A stretch of DNA of 64,000 nt from assembly GCA_002309015.1 (NCBI GenBank), contig DBWM01000010.1:37765-101764 (forward strand). Reading direction: 5' to 3'. The translations under genes were made by a program, and so were the position numbers. The DNA comes from Myxococcales bacterium UBA1238. GTDB lineage: Bacteria > Myxococcota_A > Bradymonadia > UBA7976 > UBA1532. The notes under the pieces were generated by a model. That model saw nothing but the letters and a program-made list of their open reading frames with translations. It had not been told where the DNA came from and made no database searches. This document shows positions 44,558 through 55,031 of the stretch, one piece after another (the first letter of the stretch is position 1; every line of letters starts with the position of its first letter).

Positions 44558-47500
44558 TTGAAAGCTAAAATTCAATACTTCTTGCTAACGATTGTTGGAG
44601 GGCTGCTGTGGTCAGGTGGAGCCTTTGCCCAGGAGAAGGTGGGGACACCGGTCGCCGGGCCGCAGGCAGTGGGTGAGGAACCGGCGGTTTCTTTCATGCC
44701 TATGGACAAGGCTGAGTTTTATAAGGCCTATAAAAGCTCTGGGTATAAAGCAGCAGATGATGAAACAACTTTTTCACTCCAAACGCCAGGTTCATGTCCT
44801 GCTCAGGTAGGTTATGTGGATTTGATTGTGGGGCGTACAGGGGCTTACGGTTCTCACACAGAGGGGGCGTTAACAAAATATGCGCCTCCAGAACAGGAAA
44901 AGAAAAGCGCTGTTTACGATGGAATGGCTTTTTTATGTACTAAGCAAGATAACAAAACTCGCGGACGCTGGCTGTCAGAAAGCCTGGCGAATTTAGAGTA
45001 TTACAATGGCTCGTTGGATTTTGCATTTGACGACGATTCAGTGAAAAAAGACGGGAATGGGATTGCGGTAGAGTTTGATGTTCGGGCATGTGATTGCAAT
45101 ATAGTAATAACAGATCAAACGTATTGTGCAAGCGGTTATTATGATTGGTGGGGTAACTTGGTCTGTGAGAGGACTAGGAATTATCGTAACTGGAAGTGTA
45201 ACCACTGCAAACCCCATGTGCATGTGAAATCATCATATAAGTTAGAGTGTAATGTATTGAAACATTGCTATGAAGTTACCAATGACTCAGGTGAGCGCAT
45301 TGATACGGTAGCCGTGACTCCTTATATTGATGGTGATTTGTATTTTAGAGGTGAATACAGCAATGACTACGCTGCGACTTCTAAAGGATCGCCAAAACTG
45401 CTTTGGGAATTTGATGAGGGTGATAATGCTTATAATCCAACTACTTATGTAGGTTTGGTTGCATCTAATGATCCGAAAGATGAGCATTTGAATTCGTGGG
45501 AGATCAATCAATATCCCAATACTTTAAATAAGCTCATGGCTTCTCCCACGAAGGGTTGCGTTGTCCTGGAAGACTCTATTCTGAAAAGGAAAAAAACAAA
45601 TTATTCCTTGGGCCCGTCTTATGCTTCGGATGCAACGTTGGCATCAGATCTCGACCAAAATTTAGTAACAGATGATGGTTATGATGTCACTCTTGCCATC
45701 CGTTATGACTTAGGACCTCTGAATGCAGGTGCTTCAGGTCAAATCTGTTATGAGACCCGCTTTGGTGTAGGTTTGCCTTGCTCTGATGAAGATGGTGATA
45801 ATTTATGTGCAGAGGATGATAACTGCCCTACTGAAAACAACCCCGATCAAACGGATAGCGATGGCGACGGTGTTGGCGACGCCTGCGATAACTGCCCCAA
45901 TGATTTTAATGTCGATCAGGCGGATGGTGACGAAGATGGCATCGGCGACATTTGCGACCCTGTATCTCTGCCCGTTGCGAAGTTTACCCAGGCCACCAAT
46001 CCTGCGCACATCAATCGGGAGTCAGGCTTTGCGAGCGTGAACCTCGATGCTTCCGGAAGCTATGCGACGACTCCCGGTGCGACGATTACGGGCTATGAGT
46101 GGGATTTCTCTGGTGATTGCACCAACTTTAGAGACGGAAGCGATGTTACGGTCACATATGATTATACGTTTAACCCAATCCCTGACGTGAATAGCGACAG
46201 GGAACGCATCGTTTGTTTGCGCGTGACCGATTCCAATCGGCTACAGAATACAACCAAGCACGCGGTGCGATTCAGGGCAAGCGATACGATTCCGCCGTCT
46301 GCAGACGCAGGTTCGGGCTATCACATTGTGGTGAATTCCACTCAGGGCGTAACCTTTGACGGATCGGCGAGCTATGATCCCCAGCAGCCTGATGACTGCC
46401 CAAAGATCTTTGAATGGGATATCAATTATCGCCCAGCGGCTGGATTTGTGCGCGATAATAATCTTGCTGCTTCAACGCGAAGGTCTTGTGACCCGAATTC
46501 TCAAGGTTATCAGGCTGCTGCAAAATTTACGGTCACCTGGGATCAATTGGTGAGCATGAATGCTCACTATGTTGGAACCTACGATGTCGTTTTGCATGTG
46601 ACCGATGGTGAAGGCAATGTCAGCGAAGCGTTTACAACTTTGACCGTTCACGAGGCGAAGCCTATGGCGGTGTTGGAGGTGAGCGGGCAAATCTGCGGTG
46701 AAAACACTTTGCTGGATGGGCGGAAATCGGATCATCCGGATCCCAATATCACGATTCAGAAATGGGAGTGGGATCTCGATAACAGCGGCAATTATGTTGA
46801 ACTGCCGACCCGCGATACTGCGAATGTCGTTTATGATCACTTCTCCATTGATCCCGATGAAAAGGTGACCGTAGGTCTCAAGGTGACCGATTCTCAGGGT
46901 AAAGAAGCTGAGACGCATGTCTCCTTTAAGGTCACCGGGAATCACGAGCCTGTGGCTGAAGCCAACGGCGATTATTCTATCATTACCAGCCTCAATTCGG
47001 CCGAAGCGTTGAATGAAACGATCACTTTGTCGGCCCTGAATTCGCATCCGGGTGTGGGTGCAGCGCGCTCTGATGCCGACTGCGGCGACGAGATCGTTTC
47101 TGCGGTGTGGACTTACAATGGGCTGGAGCTTACAGGAACGTCGGTTTCTGCCTCTGGTGAGCCCGAGTGGTTATCGACCGAAGTCACCTGGCAGACCTTA
47201 AAGGCTGCGGGCATTGAAGCAGAAGGGGAGTATACCCTCACGCTGACCGTTACGGATAAGTTCGGACAGACTGCGACCGATACTGCAGTGCTGAACGTGA
47301 TCGATGCTCAGCCCAAGGCGGTGATTGCGCTTGCACAGACCGCCCTTGATTGTGGTGAAACGATTCAGCTGAATGGTCTTCAGAGCCGTCCCGGTGTCCA
47401 AAATGATCCAAATTATGAGATCGTTAGCTATCACTGGGTGATTAAAGCTGGGAATGTGGAGCTTTTGACAAGCGATGAGTCTATGTTTGATTATCAGGCC

Positions 47501-50500
47501 AATCTGCTCCATGACGCGGCGCCCGATGTTTCACTCACGATTGAACTGACGGTCACCGATAAGCAGAATCGCACAGATAAAGCGACCAAAGAGTTGCGTT
47601 TGGAATATAACACAACCTCTAATACTCCACCGACGCCAGTTCCTGGTGGCGATTATCACACCGCGTTTAAGACTACAGGCGGTCTATTCTCTGCAATCAT
47701 AGATGGCAGTCGGTCTTTCGAATCTGATCCTTGTGATGAGATTATCTCATATGAATGGACGATTAAGAAGACGGATGGAGCAGAAAATGCTCAGGTCATT
47801 TCGACCGCAAAGTCATTTGATATTGCAGAAAAAGCATCGTTTATTTCCTTTGAAGGCGAAAAAGCGACATATGAGCTCATTCTGAAGGTTTGCGATACCT
47901 TTGGTGACTGTGATTCGGGTTCTGCCATTTTGACGGTCGATGATAAAGCGCCGCCCGTCATCGTTGTCGATGATGCCTATATCAATCTGGAAGGCAGCAA
48001 TGGTTGCTTTGGCGCTCAAATAGAGGGTGAAGCGACCAAAGAAACAGTGAGCATCAAATTCCAGGCAGCGGATCCCAACGCTTCTGTACTGACCATTACA
48101 CCGCGTTTGGAGAGTGCTTCTCAAAATTACGTTTTAACGACGATTGAGACTGCATTGTCCACTCCTACTGATGGCTCTATGACAGAATGGCAGTTTGCGA
48201 CTGTGAATTTAACGAAGGATGCAGGTGGCAATGATGTTAAGGATGGCGTTTACTCGCTTATTCTTTCGGCTGCAACCAATGCTGCGACGCCTGTCACTGC
48301 GAATTCCAGTCCTGTGGGACCGATTACAATCGATCGTACGGCACCTGTGATTACGATTTCGAGCAGATCTAATATTTGCTACGTGAATGAGGACATCGCG
48401 CCTTCATATGTAGTTACCGATAACATCGACAACAATCCTTATCGTGCGGTCTCTATGGCAACAGGTGAGAGCTGTCTGCGGACGCTGACGATCACTGCGC
48501 GCGATGCCTGCGGTAATACTGCAGCTCAGGACTGGGGCTTCAGGTTGGCTCAGCCTGTTTCGTTTACCCTGGATGCTCCCGAAGAAAATGCATTGGTGCC
48601 CAGCGCGACGATTAAGTGGACTTTAGACATGCACGAGGGTTGCTTTGACGACGGGTTTGAAGCCAAGTATCAACGAAACGATGGGGCAGAGCTCGATTAT
48701 GTTCCAGAGAGTGTGCTGAGCATTCCCGGCAATTACACGGTAAGGGTTTCTGCAAGTAACTGTGCTCAGCAAGGCACTTATACGGTGATCCGGCATTTCA
48801 GAGTGAATGAGAAGCCGACAGCGGTCGCCATGCCCGAGCTTCACGGTCAGGTGGTTGATGGACATTATCAAATTCAACAAGGTGGAACGCTGATCTTGAA
48901 CGGCAGCAGCTCCAGGCCTCCTGAACTTGATGATGAAATTAAAACCTATGAATGGACTTTAACTTCGTCTGATGACACCGTGATCGGTACGTATACAGGC
49001 GTCGAACCCTCCGTCACACTTCCTGACAGCGGAACCGTTAAGGGTCAGTTGAAGGTGACCGATTCCTTTGGACTTGAAGGCGTCACCGATTTTGAAATTG
49101 AAGTCACCGATGTGGATCCCATTCCGAACCCCGGCGGTCCTTACATTGTGCATCGGGGGGATGTCGCGACTTTCGACGGTTCGCTGAGCACTCCGGGAAG
49201 TGCAAATGAACCGATTGTCAAGTATTTATGGGTCTTTGGCGAAACTCCCGCTACTGTGACAACACCGATTTTAGATGCACTGGGCGCTTCGCCAGCAATC
49301 TCTTCGCCTGACGAGATTTACGAGACCCATGTTTTTGATGAAGAGGGCACTTATTATGCGACATTGTTCGTTTGCGACAAGGATTCTTGTGCATCGGCAT
49401 CCGTGAAAGTGACCGTTCTGGATTGTTCTCCGCGGATTGGCCAGGCGACTCTGCCTGAGCATCCGCATGAAATTGTGCCCTTTGATTTGACGTTTGATAT
49501 TTCAGCTTGTTCAGATTCCGATCCCCTCAAATCTGTTGAGTGGGAATTTGATGACCATGCAGTTGCGTGGGATTTTGATAACGCTGATGACGAGAGGAAG
49601 AAAACCGTCGACTGTGATTCGCGTTCGGATTGCAACCGGAAGACCTTCCAGTTCCGTACTGCTGGTCAGTACGCGGTGCGTGTGACGGCATATGATACGA
49701 ATTCTTCTACGACCCAGTTGCTGATGGTGAACGTGGAAGAAATCACGCTGCCTCAATTGATCGATTACCTTGGAGACAGGCTGCGTGCGCATCTTAGGAA
49801 AGTGGAAGCCGGTGTCGCTAATTTGGTCGGTGGCGTGCTCAATATGACGTATAACTCGTCGGGGGCGGGTCGAGAGGGCCTCATCAAAGCAGTGCTGACG
49901 TACAATGACAAGGCCGCCTGGGGTGAGCGTCATGGTTTCCGTGGAAATACGTTGGAAGCGCTCGATAAAGTCGGGGTCACGTTGAATGACCTGATGGAAG
50001 ATTTGACGAAAGCGAATCCCAGTTCCAGGAAGTATGTGCTGGAGCTTTGGGCTTTAGCGCGTCAGCTTGAACGCGAAGTGACCCGGCTTGAGGCGAAACG
50101 TTTGGCTGATGGTGTTGAAGCAGATCACCCCAGCATGCTGGCGGCGCGCGAATCGATCAATGCGGTGGTTTCACGCTTCACGAATGATGGAAGTGATGCA
50201 TCGGGTGACAGTTTTGAAGCCGTGCTGCAGAGCAAGCCGTTGGTTATCGATCAGCTTTGGCATGATACCTATAACGCTTATTACTGGCTGATGGATGCGG
50301 TCGACGCCTGCAATCAGTACGATGACTTCATGATGGATGAGGTTACTTATGCGGATCCTTTGGCTCGCGTAGAAAACTCGGGATCTGTGGTCAACGAGGA
50401 TCTGATCGAAGCGCTGGAGGATTTGGCGGCTGAAATCGATGCCTATGCGAAAGCGGGTGCAGATACGGATGATTACGGCCCTGCCCACGAAGATGCAGAG

Positions 50501-50995
50501 GAAGCGTTGGCGATTCTGAACAACATTCGCCAGTATCAGTCTCTGCCCATTCCTCTCGTTTGCCCCGAAGGTCAGACCTGCATTACAGACCGCGAGGCTT
50601 TGGAACTGGAGTTGAATCTCATTAAGCTGGCAAGCCTGCTGCAGTCGATGTCTTCGGCCTATGTTTACACGCGCAACTGGCAGAATTGTCTGGTTCTGGC
50701 CACCCAATTCCGTATCGAGGTTTCGATCCTTCGCGTCGGTTACGTTTGCGGTGAAAACATGGGTGACTACTTGCGTGCTCGCGCAGCTCAACGCGCAGGC
50801 CTTGCGAAGCTGAAGGACGGTGATTTTAATGCCAACCTCGATGCTTTGAAGTACTACAGTATGATTGATCAGCAATGCCTGATGATCGATATTTACAATA
50901 AGTGTCTGTGCTCCAATGTGATGGGCCTGAACGAAATCAATACACCTTATGAGGTGCCTGCGGCATGCATCCATGATGACCTCTCGGATGAGTAA
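44558..50995 (+). CDS. Giant secreted multi-PKD protein with thrombospondin type 3 repeats
   Basis: About 2145 residues. The best start is the TTG at 44558, seven bases after AGGAG, giving the signal peptide [24 protein letters not shown]; earlier in-frame codons lack this support. Residues 30-400 are Cys-containing and unrecognised. Two calcium-binding type 3 repeats follow ([35 protein letters not shown], ending GDICD). Then come about ten PKD/Ig-like domains marked by repeated YEWDFSG, GSRSF and VTDxxG turns (about 475-1720). The last 420 residues are alpha-helical with several Cys. No C-terminal anchor or sorting motif was seen. It is likely a cell-surface or released adhesin-type protein. 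Confidence 0.88.
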   Translation: MKAKIQYFLLTIVGGLLWSGGAFAQEKVGTPVAGPQAVGEEPAVSFMPMDKAEFYKAYKSSGYKAADDETTFSLQTPGSCPAQVGYVDLIVGRTGAYGSHTEGALTKYAPPEQEKKSAVYDGMAFLCTKQDNKTRGRWLSESLANLEYYNGSLDFAFDDDSVKKDGNGIAVEFDVRACDCNIVITDQTYCASGYYDWWGNLVCERTRNYRNWKCNHCKPHVHVKSSYKLECNVLKHCYEVTNDSGERIDTVAVTPYIDGDLYFRGEYSNDYAATSKGSPKLLWEFDEGDNAYNPTTYVGLVASNDPKDEHLNSWEINQYPNTLNKLMASPTKGCVVLEDSILKRKKTNYSLGPSYASDATLASDLDQNLVTDDGYDVTLAIRYDLGPLNAGASGQICYETRFGVGLPCSDEDGDNLCAEDDNCPTENNPDQTDSDGDGVGDACDNCPNDFNVDQADGDEDGIGDICDPVSLPVAKFTQATNPAHINRESGFASVNLDASGSYATTPGATITGYEWDFSGDCTNFRDGSDVTVTYDYTFNPIPDVNSDRERIVCLRVTDSNRLQNTTKHAVRFRASDTIPPSADAGSGYHIVVNSTQGVTFDGSASYDPQQPDDCPKIFEWDINYRPAAGFVRDNNLAASTRRSCDPNSQGYQAAAKFTVTWDQLVSMNAHYVGTYDVVLHVTDGEGNVSEAFTTLTVHEAKPMAVLEVSGQICGENTLLDGRKSDHPDPNITIQKWEWDLDNSGNYVELPTRDTANVVYDHFSIDPDEKVTVGLKVTDSQGKEAETHVSFKVTGNHEPVAEANGDYSIITSLNSAEALNETITLSALNSHPGVGAARSDADCGDEIVSAVWTYNGLELTGTSVSASGEPEWLSTEVTWQTLKAAGIEAEGEYTLTLTVTDKFGQTATDTAVLNVIDAQPKAVIALAQTALDCGETIQLNGLQSRPGVQNDPNYEIVSYHWVIKAGNVELLTSDESMFDYQANLLHDAAPDVSLTIELTVTDKQNRTDKATKELRLEYNTTSNTPPTPVPGGDYHTAFKTTGGLFSAIIDGSRSFESDPCDEIISYEWTIKKTDGAENAQVISTAKSFDIAEKASFISFEGEKATYELILKVCDTFGDCDSGSAILTVDDKAPPVIVVDDAYINLEGSNGCFGAQIEGEATKETVSIKFQAADPNASVLTITPRLESASQNYVLTTIETALSTPTDGSMTEWQFATVNLTKDAGGNDVKDGVYSLILSAATNAATPVTANSSPVGPITIDRTAPVITISSRSNICYVNEDIAPSYVVTDNIDNNPYRAVSMATGESCLRTLTITARDACGNTAAQDWGFRLAQPVSFTLDAPEENALVPSATIKWTLDMHEGCFDDGFEAKYQRNDGAELDYVPESVLSIPGNYTVRVSASNCAQQGTYTVIRHFRVNEKPTAVAMPELHGQVVDGHYQIQQGGTLILNGSSSRPPELDDEIKTYEWTLTSSDDTVIGTYTGVEPSVTLPDSGTVKGQLKVTDSFGLEGVTDFEIEVTDVDPIPNPGGPYIVHRGDVATFDGSLSTPGSANEPIVKYLWVFGETPATVTTPILDALGASPAISSPDEIYETHVFDEEGTYYATLFVCDKDSCASASVKVTVLDCSPRIGQATLPEHPHEIVPFDLTFDISACSDSDPLKSVEWEFDDHAVAWDFDNADDERKKTVDCDSRSDCNRKTFQFRTAGQYAVRVTAYDTNSSTTQLLMVNVEEITLPQLIDYLGDRLRAHLRKVEAGVANLVGGVLNMTYNSSGAGREGLIKAVLTYNDKAAWGERHGFRGNTLEALDKVGVTLNDLMEDLTKANPSSRKYVLELWALARQLEREVTRLEAKRLADGVEADHPSMLAARESINAVVSRFTNDGSDASGDSFEAVLQSKPLVIDQLWHDTYNAYYWLMDAVDACNQYDDFMMDEVTYADPLARVENSGSVVNEDLIEALEDLAAEIDAYAKAGADTDDYGPAHEDAEEALAILNNIRQYQSLPIPLVCPEGQTCITDREALELELNLIKLASLLQSMSSAYVYTRNWQNCLVLATQFRIEVSILRVGYVCGENMGDYLRARAAQRAGLAKLKDGDFNANLDALKYYSMIDQQCLMIDIYNKCLCSNVMGLNEINTPYEVPAACIHDDLSDE

Positions 50996-51347
50996 ACTTC
51001 CTGTCCGCTTCTCCCCGCCTTAAACGCCCTCTCTTTTGATGCTCCATTTCAATCCAAGCTTTGATTTCAATCCAACCTTGGCCGCTGGCTGGTGACGCTT
51101 CCATCGATTGCAATTCCATCTTGCGAGTGATGCAGTCTCATGCCAGGGAATGGGGAGAGCGCATCTTTAATTCAGCTCACCCGCAGCTTGCAGGGGGAGA
51201 AGTCCTGCCTTCACTCCAGACATCTTTTACCTTTACGCCACAGCACCTGAAACCTGATGCCTCGTTATCGTTGAGTTGAGGGCATAAAGGCCCCACCTGC
51301 CGGGCGTGCAGTGCGCCATTGGAAGGTTTGCAGGTTGCAATTGGAGG
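50996..51347. other. Convergent intergenic region (352 bp)
   Basis: The region separates the PKD giant from the leftward rsmD. It holds a short direct repeat TTTCAATCCAA around 51048 and 51067 and no obvious terminator or gene. Confidence 0.35.
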
Positions 51348-51947
51348 CTATCTCGAGGGTTGCGGGGAGGCGAGGAAGGCGGTGACGGTGCGATCTTCGA
51401 TGGAGACGAGTTTGATCCCCGGGAGGGTGAGATCGCTGGGATGCTCGATCACGAGGCATTCTGCGAAGGGCGTGGTCTGCCAGATCGAGAGGATCCGATC
51501 GAGTTTGCGGGAGTGGTAGGGTGGATCGGCGAAGGCGTAGTCATAGGCGTGGGCGGAGAGGGCGGCGGAGAAGGGGATCGCGTCGCGCTTGAACAACCGG
51601 GCCGCCTGGTGTTTACCGGAGGGTCGTGTGCCTTTGGCGAGCGGTGCGAGTCTGCGGGCCGCGATGTTCGCCTTGAGGGCATGGAGTGCGGGGGGACCAT
51701 CTTCGACAAAGTCGCAGCAGGCAGCCCCACGTGACAGCGCCTCGAGTCCCAGGGATCCGGTCCCTGCAAAGAGATCGAGGACTTTTGCATCCGTAAGGGG
51801 CGGCCATGGATCGCGCGCATTGCGAAGGGGTGAGTCGCTTGTGAGGGCTGCAAAGAGCGCTTCACGGAGATCTTCTCTCGATGGGCGGACGGGGCCTCCC
51901 GGTGATACGAGGGGCGCTCCACGCCATTTTCCACCTACAATTCGCAT
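51348..51947 (-). CDS. rsmD: 16S rRNA (guanine-966-N2)-methyltransferase
   Basis: A 199-residue Rossmann methyltransferase expected to modify G966 of 16S rRNA. The N-terminus MRIVGGKWRGAPL and RPSREDLREALFAAL are typical, followed by the AdoMet motif VLDLFAGTGSLGLEALSRGA and the catalytic ADPPY. Length is normal for the family. It has no operon partner here; coaD, often next to it, is absent. Confidence 0.94.
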   Translation of the reverse strand: MRIVGGKWRGAPLVSPGGPVRPSREDLREALFAALTSDSPLRNARDPWPPLTDAKVLDLFAGTGSLGLEALSRGAACCDFVEDGPPALHALKANIAARRLAPLAKGTRPSGKHQAARLFKRDAIPFSAALSAHAYDYAFADPPYHSRKLDRILSIWQTTPFAECLVIEHPSDLTLPGIKLVSIEDRTVTAFLASPQPSR

Positions 51948-52138
51948 CGGTCGTCTTTATGCTCCAATGAAGAGGGAAGGAAACTGCGCGAGATGCGCAT
52001 AAGGGGGACGATCAGGTGAAGATGAATCTCAGCCTGCATCGACGTGATGCGGCGAGATATGGTTGTTGGACTTGCCATTTCGGAATCTGTTCAATATATT
52101 TGCAATATTAAAGATATGATTTCAAGTAATTAATAAAA

Positions 52139-52618
52139 ATGAAACAAGACATCATTGAAGTGATTAATTTACTAGCAAACGAATCAGATGATTTCTTTGC
52201 AAAAGGTGAAGTTGAATCTTCAAAAATCGCTCAAGCGGAAGAAACTTTAGGAGTCCATTTTTCTAAAGACTTTTGGGAATATACTCAGAAATTTGGATAC
52301 ATAGAAGCTGATGGAATGGAATTATGCGGAGTGGTGGATTCTCGACATGTATCTACCGTTATCCGAACGCAGTATATGCGTGACAATTTTTCAGATTTCC
52401 CGAAGGATTGCTATGTGATTGAGTCCGTTGGAATTGACAACGCAGTAATCATGCAGAAATCCGATGGAAAAGTCTATCAATTTTTGCATAATCATAAATT
52501 GATGCTTTTTGCAAATTCCTTGAATGAATATCTGCTTGGCAAAAAAATGAAGCCCGAGACAAACGCAGTGAATATTGGAAGTCACGAGCGAATGATTGAT
52601 AACCAAGGATATCAGTAG
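52139..52618 (+). CDS. SUKH (SMI1/KNR4)-like protein
   Basis: A 159-residue protein. The pattern VESSKIAQAEETLGVHFSKDFWEYTQKFGYIEADGMELCGV (residues 20-62) fits the SMI1/KNR4 (SUKH) fold: I..aE..LG..f..d...y...fG followed by an E.cGv turn. Bacterial SUKH proteins are commonly immunity proteins that neutralise nuclease or other toxins. The gene is strongly A/T-rich against its surroundings, suggesting recent acquisition. No toxin gene is visible beside it. The ribosome site is poor. Confidence 0.72.
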   Translation: MKQDIIEVINLLANESDDFFAKGEVESSKIAQAEETLGVHFSKDFWEYTQKFGYIEADGMELCGVVDSRHVSTVIRTQYMRDNFSDFPKDCYVIESVGIDNAVIMQKSDGKVYQFLHNHKLMLFANSLNEYLLGKKMKPETNAVNIGSHERMIDNQGYQ

Positions 52619-53080
52619 AGGCGAAATTTTTCCACCCTTATATCATATATAAAGTCATCATCAAGCTCCGCCGCCTTTTGGTTTCTTCCAATGTGGGGCT
52701 GCCTTCAGCAAGAAGGCTTTATATGTTCTCCAGTAGCCACAACATCAGCGCGCAATCCGGCAGATGCCCCCAAGAGGATCGATCATGGACTGCAAGCCTG
52801 CCGTATATTCTGTGCGGGATGTATCCCAACGATACAGGGAAACAGGTTCAGAATCTACAGCTGAATGGATGATCTTCTACATGCGCGTTGTAGATCATGA
52901 TCGACATCGACGATGATCAGATCCGATGAGCACGCCAGAGCGCTTCGCTTCGATCGATCCATGATATCACGTGCATGAATTTCATGATCCACACGCACGC
53001 CTTTGATCTCCGTATGCGGTGTACCTTAAAGGCGTACGTGATGGGGATTGTGGAAGATCGATCCGCCGAATGGCTACAGC
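52619..53080. other. Intergenic region, possibly with gene remnants (462 bp)
   Basis: No intact gene is seen. On the minus strand a stretch from about 53030 to 52860 stays open for some 55 codons without a start and has GATC-rich coding-like texture; it could be a decayed gene or chance. Several short GATCATG-type palindromes occur around 52885-52990. Confidence 0.3.
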
Positions 53081-54895
53081 TTAGGCGTCCCGGTTCTCGG
53101 GTTCGGGGGGCTGGATCAGCGCGATGTTCGCCTCGATGAGCTGCTGGGGGTTGGCCACCGAGGGGGCACCGGTCATGAGGCAGGACGCAGAGGTCGTCTT
53201 GGGGAAGGCGATCACGTCGCGGATGTTGTCGGTTCCGGTGAGGAGCATCATCAAGCGATCCATACCGATGGCCAGGCCGCCGTGCGGAGGTGTGCCGTAG
53301 GTGAGGGCATCGAGGAGGAACCCAAAGCGGGTACGGGACTCCTCTTCGGTGAGGCCCAGGAGCTTAAAGACGCGCTTCTGCACCGATTGATCGTGGATAC
53401 GGATCGACCCACCACCGAGTTCATAGCCGTTGAGGACGACGTCGTAGGCCTGTGCGAGCACAGATCCAGGGTCACTTTCGAGGCGATCCAGGTCGTCGGG
53501 ACGGGGTGAGGTGAACGGGTGGTGCATAGCGAACCATCGACCGGCTTCCTGATCATATTCGAACATGGGGAAGTCGGTGACCCACAGGAACGCATACTTG
53601 CTGTTGTCGATCAGCCCCAGATCGCGACCGAGTTGAAGACGGAGGGCGCCCAGTGCGGCACAGGTGGTCGTGAAGTTGTCGGCCACAATAAAGGCAACGG
53701 AACCCGGTTTGACGCCCAGCTTGGCGGTGAGGGTCGCATGCTCCGCATCCGAGATGAACTTGCCGAAGGGTGCCTGCCAGCTGCCATCGTCCTTGACCTT
53801 CAACCAGGCCATACCCTTGGCGCCATACAGCTTGCAAAGGCTGGTGAGCTTGTCGAGGCGGCCACGCCCAAAGTCGCCCTTGGAGGCTTCCTCGGGGGAG
53901 AGAACGATCGCCTTGATGACGCCTCCATTGTTCGCCGTATCGTGGAAGACCGAGAACCCGGACGACTTGCCTTCTTCTGTGAGGTCAACAAATTCCAGGC
54001 CGAAGCGAACATCGGGTTTGTCGGAGCCGTACCTGTTCATCGCGTCGTGCCAGGTGATATGCGGGAACTTGGCGGGGATATCTACGCCCTTGGCTTCCTT
54101 GAACACCGCACCGAGCATATGCTCGACCACATCCTGGATGATCTCGGGTGTGGTGAACGACATCTCCATGTCTATCTGGGTGAACTCGGGTTGGCGATCG
54201 GCGCGGAGATCTTCGTCGCGGAAGCAGTGACAGATCTGGAAGTAACGGTCGAAGCCAGACACCATGAGCAGCTGCTTGAACAGCTGGGGGCTTTGTGGGA
54301 GGGCGTAGAAGCAGCCGGGGTGGATCCGGCTGGGCACCAGGTAATCGCGGGCACCTTCGGGGCTGGTGTTGGCGAGCACGGGGGTCTCGATCTCGAGGAA
54401 CCCACGTTCACTGAGGGAGCGGCGGACGATCTGGTTGACCTGGGAGCGGAGGATCAGCTTTTGCTGCAAGGGGGCACGCCGCAGATCCAGGAAGCGATAG
54501 CGCAGCTTGAGCTCTTCTGCGGTGTCGATGTCGTCTCTGATGTGGAAGGGCGGCAACTGTGCGGCATTGAAGATTTGAATCTGTTTGACGAGCACCTCGA
54601 TCTCGCCCGTCGGCATGTTCGGGTTCCGGTTCTCACCCCGGTCCTCCACCACGCCGCGAACCGCGACCACATACTCGTTGCGCACCTGGGATCCGATCCC
54701 GAAGGCCTCGGGTTCGGCATTCTGGTCGAACTTGAGCTGGGTCAGGCCGTAGCGGTCACGCAGTACGACAAAGATGCAGGCGCCCATATCGCGGCGGTTC
54801 TGCACCCATCCCATCAACACGACTTCCTGGCCGATGTGAGCGGCCCGCAGTTCCCCACAGTTGTGGGTCCTCTGTAACTCGCGTAGAAATTCCAT
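53081..54895 (-). CDS. aspS: Aspartyl-tRNA synthetase (bacterial type)
   Basis: A 604-residue class II synthetase. The OB-fold anticodon domain (GWVQNRRDMGACIFVVLRDRYG) is at residues 29-50. Motif 2 appears as FRDEDLRADRQPEFTQIDMEMSF. The GAD insertion typical of bacterial enzymes sits mid-protein, and motif 3 is GGLAIGMDRLMMLLTG. The position after RRD is Met, whereas the Leu of the E. coli enzyme and the His of the Pseudomonas one have been linked to tRNA discrimination; specificity is thus unclear. The ATG has AGGAG upstream. It is divergent from the ATPase gene. Confidence 0.96.
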   Translation of the reverse strand: MEFLRELQRTHNCGELRAAHIGQEVVLMGWVQNRRDMGACIFVVLRDRYGLTQLKFDQNAEPEAFGIGSQVRNEYVVAVRGVVEDRGENRNPNMPTGEIEVLVKQIQIFNAAQLPPFHIRDDIDTAEELKLRYRFLDLRRAPLQQKLILRSQVNQIVRRSLSERGFLEIETPVLANTSPEGARDYLVPSRIHPGCFYALPQSPQLFKQLLMVSGFDRYFQICHCFRDEDLRADRQPEFTQIDMEMSFTTPEIIQDVVEHMLGAVFKEAKGVDIPAKFPHITWHDAMNRYGSDKPDVRFGLEFVDLTEEGKSSGFSVFHDTANNGGVIKAIVLSPEEASKGDFGRGRLDKLTSLCKLYGAKGMAWLKVKDDGSWQAPFGKFISDAEHATLTAKLGVKPGSVAFIVADNFTTTCAALGALRLQLGRDLGLIDNSKYAFLWVTDFPMFEYDQEAGRWFAMHHPFTSPRPDDLDRLESDPGSVLAQAYDVVLNGYELGGGSIRIHDQSVQKRVFKLLGLTEEESRTRFGFLLDALTYGTPPHGGLAIGMDRLMMLLTGTDNIRDVIAFPKTTSASCLMTGAPSVANPQQLIEANIALIQPPEPENRDA

Positions 54896-55031
54896 GGCGA
54901 CTCCTGTGCAAAAAGCGCGTCATGTTATGGATCCTGCGTTGCGATGGCAAGGGCCTCGTGAGCTCATGATACCCTTGCGAATCATGGCGGGTTTTGGTAG
55001 GCCATGCCGTTTTACTCAAGGGAGATCAGCG

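Noticed and set aside
52619..53080. Intact gene on the minus strand between the SUKH-like gene and aspS
   Set aside because: The open stretch has no start codon with a ribosome site and no recognisable motif; at most a remnant.
53519..54877. 452-codon frame antisense to aspS
   Set aside because: Complementary to a clear aspartyl-tRNA synthetase, with no independent start signal or family match.
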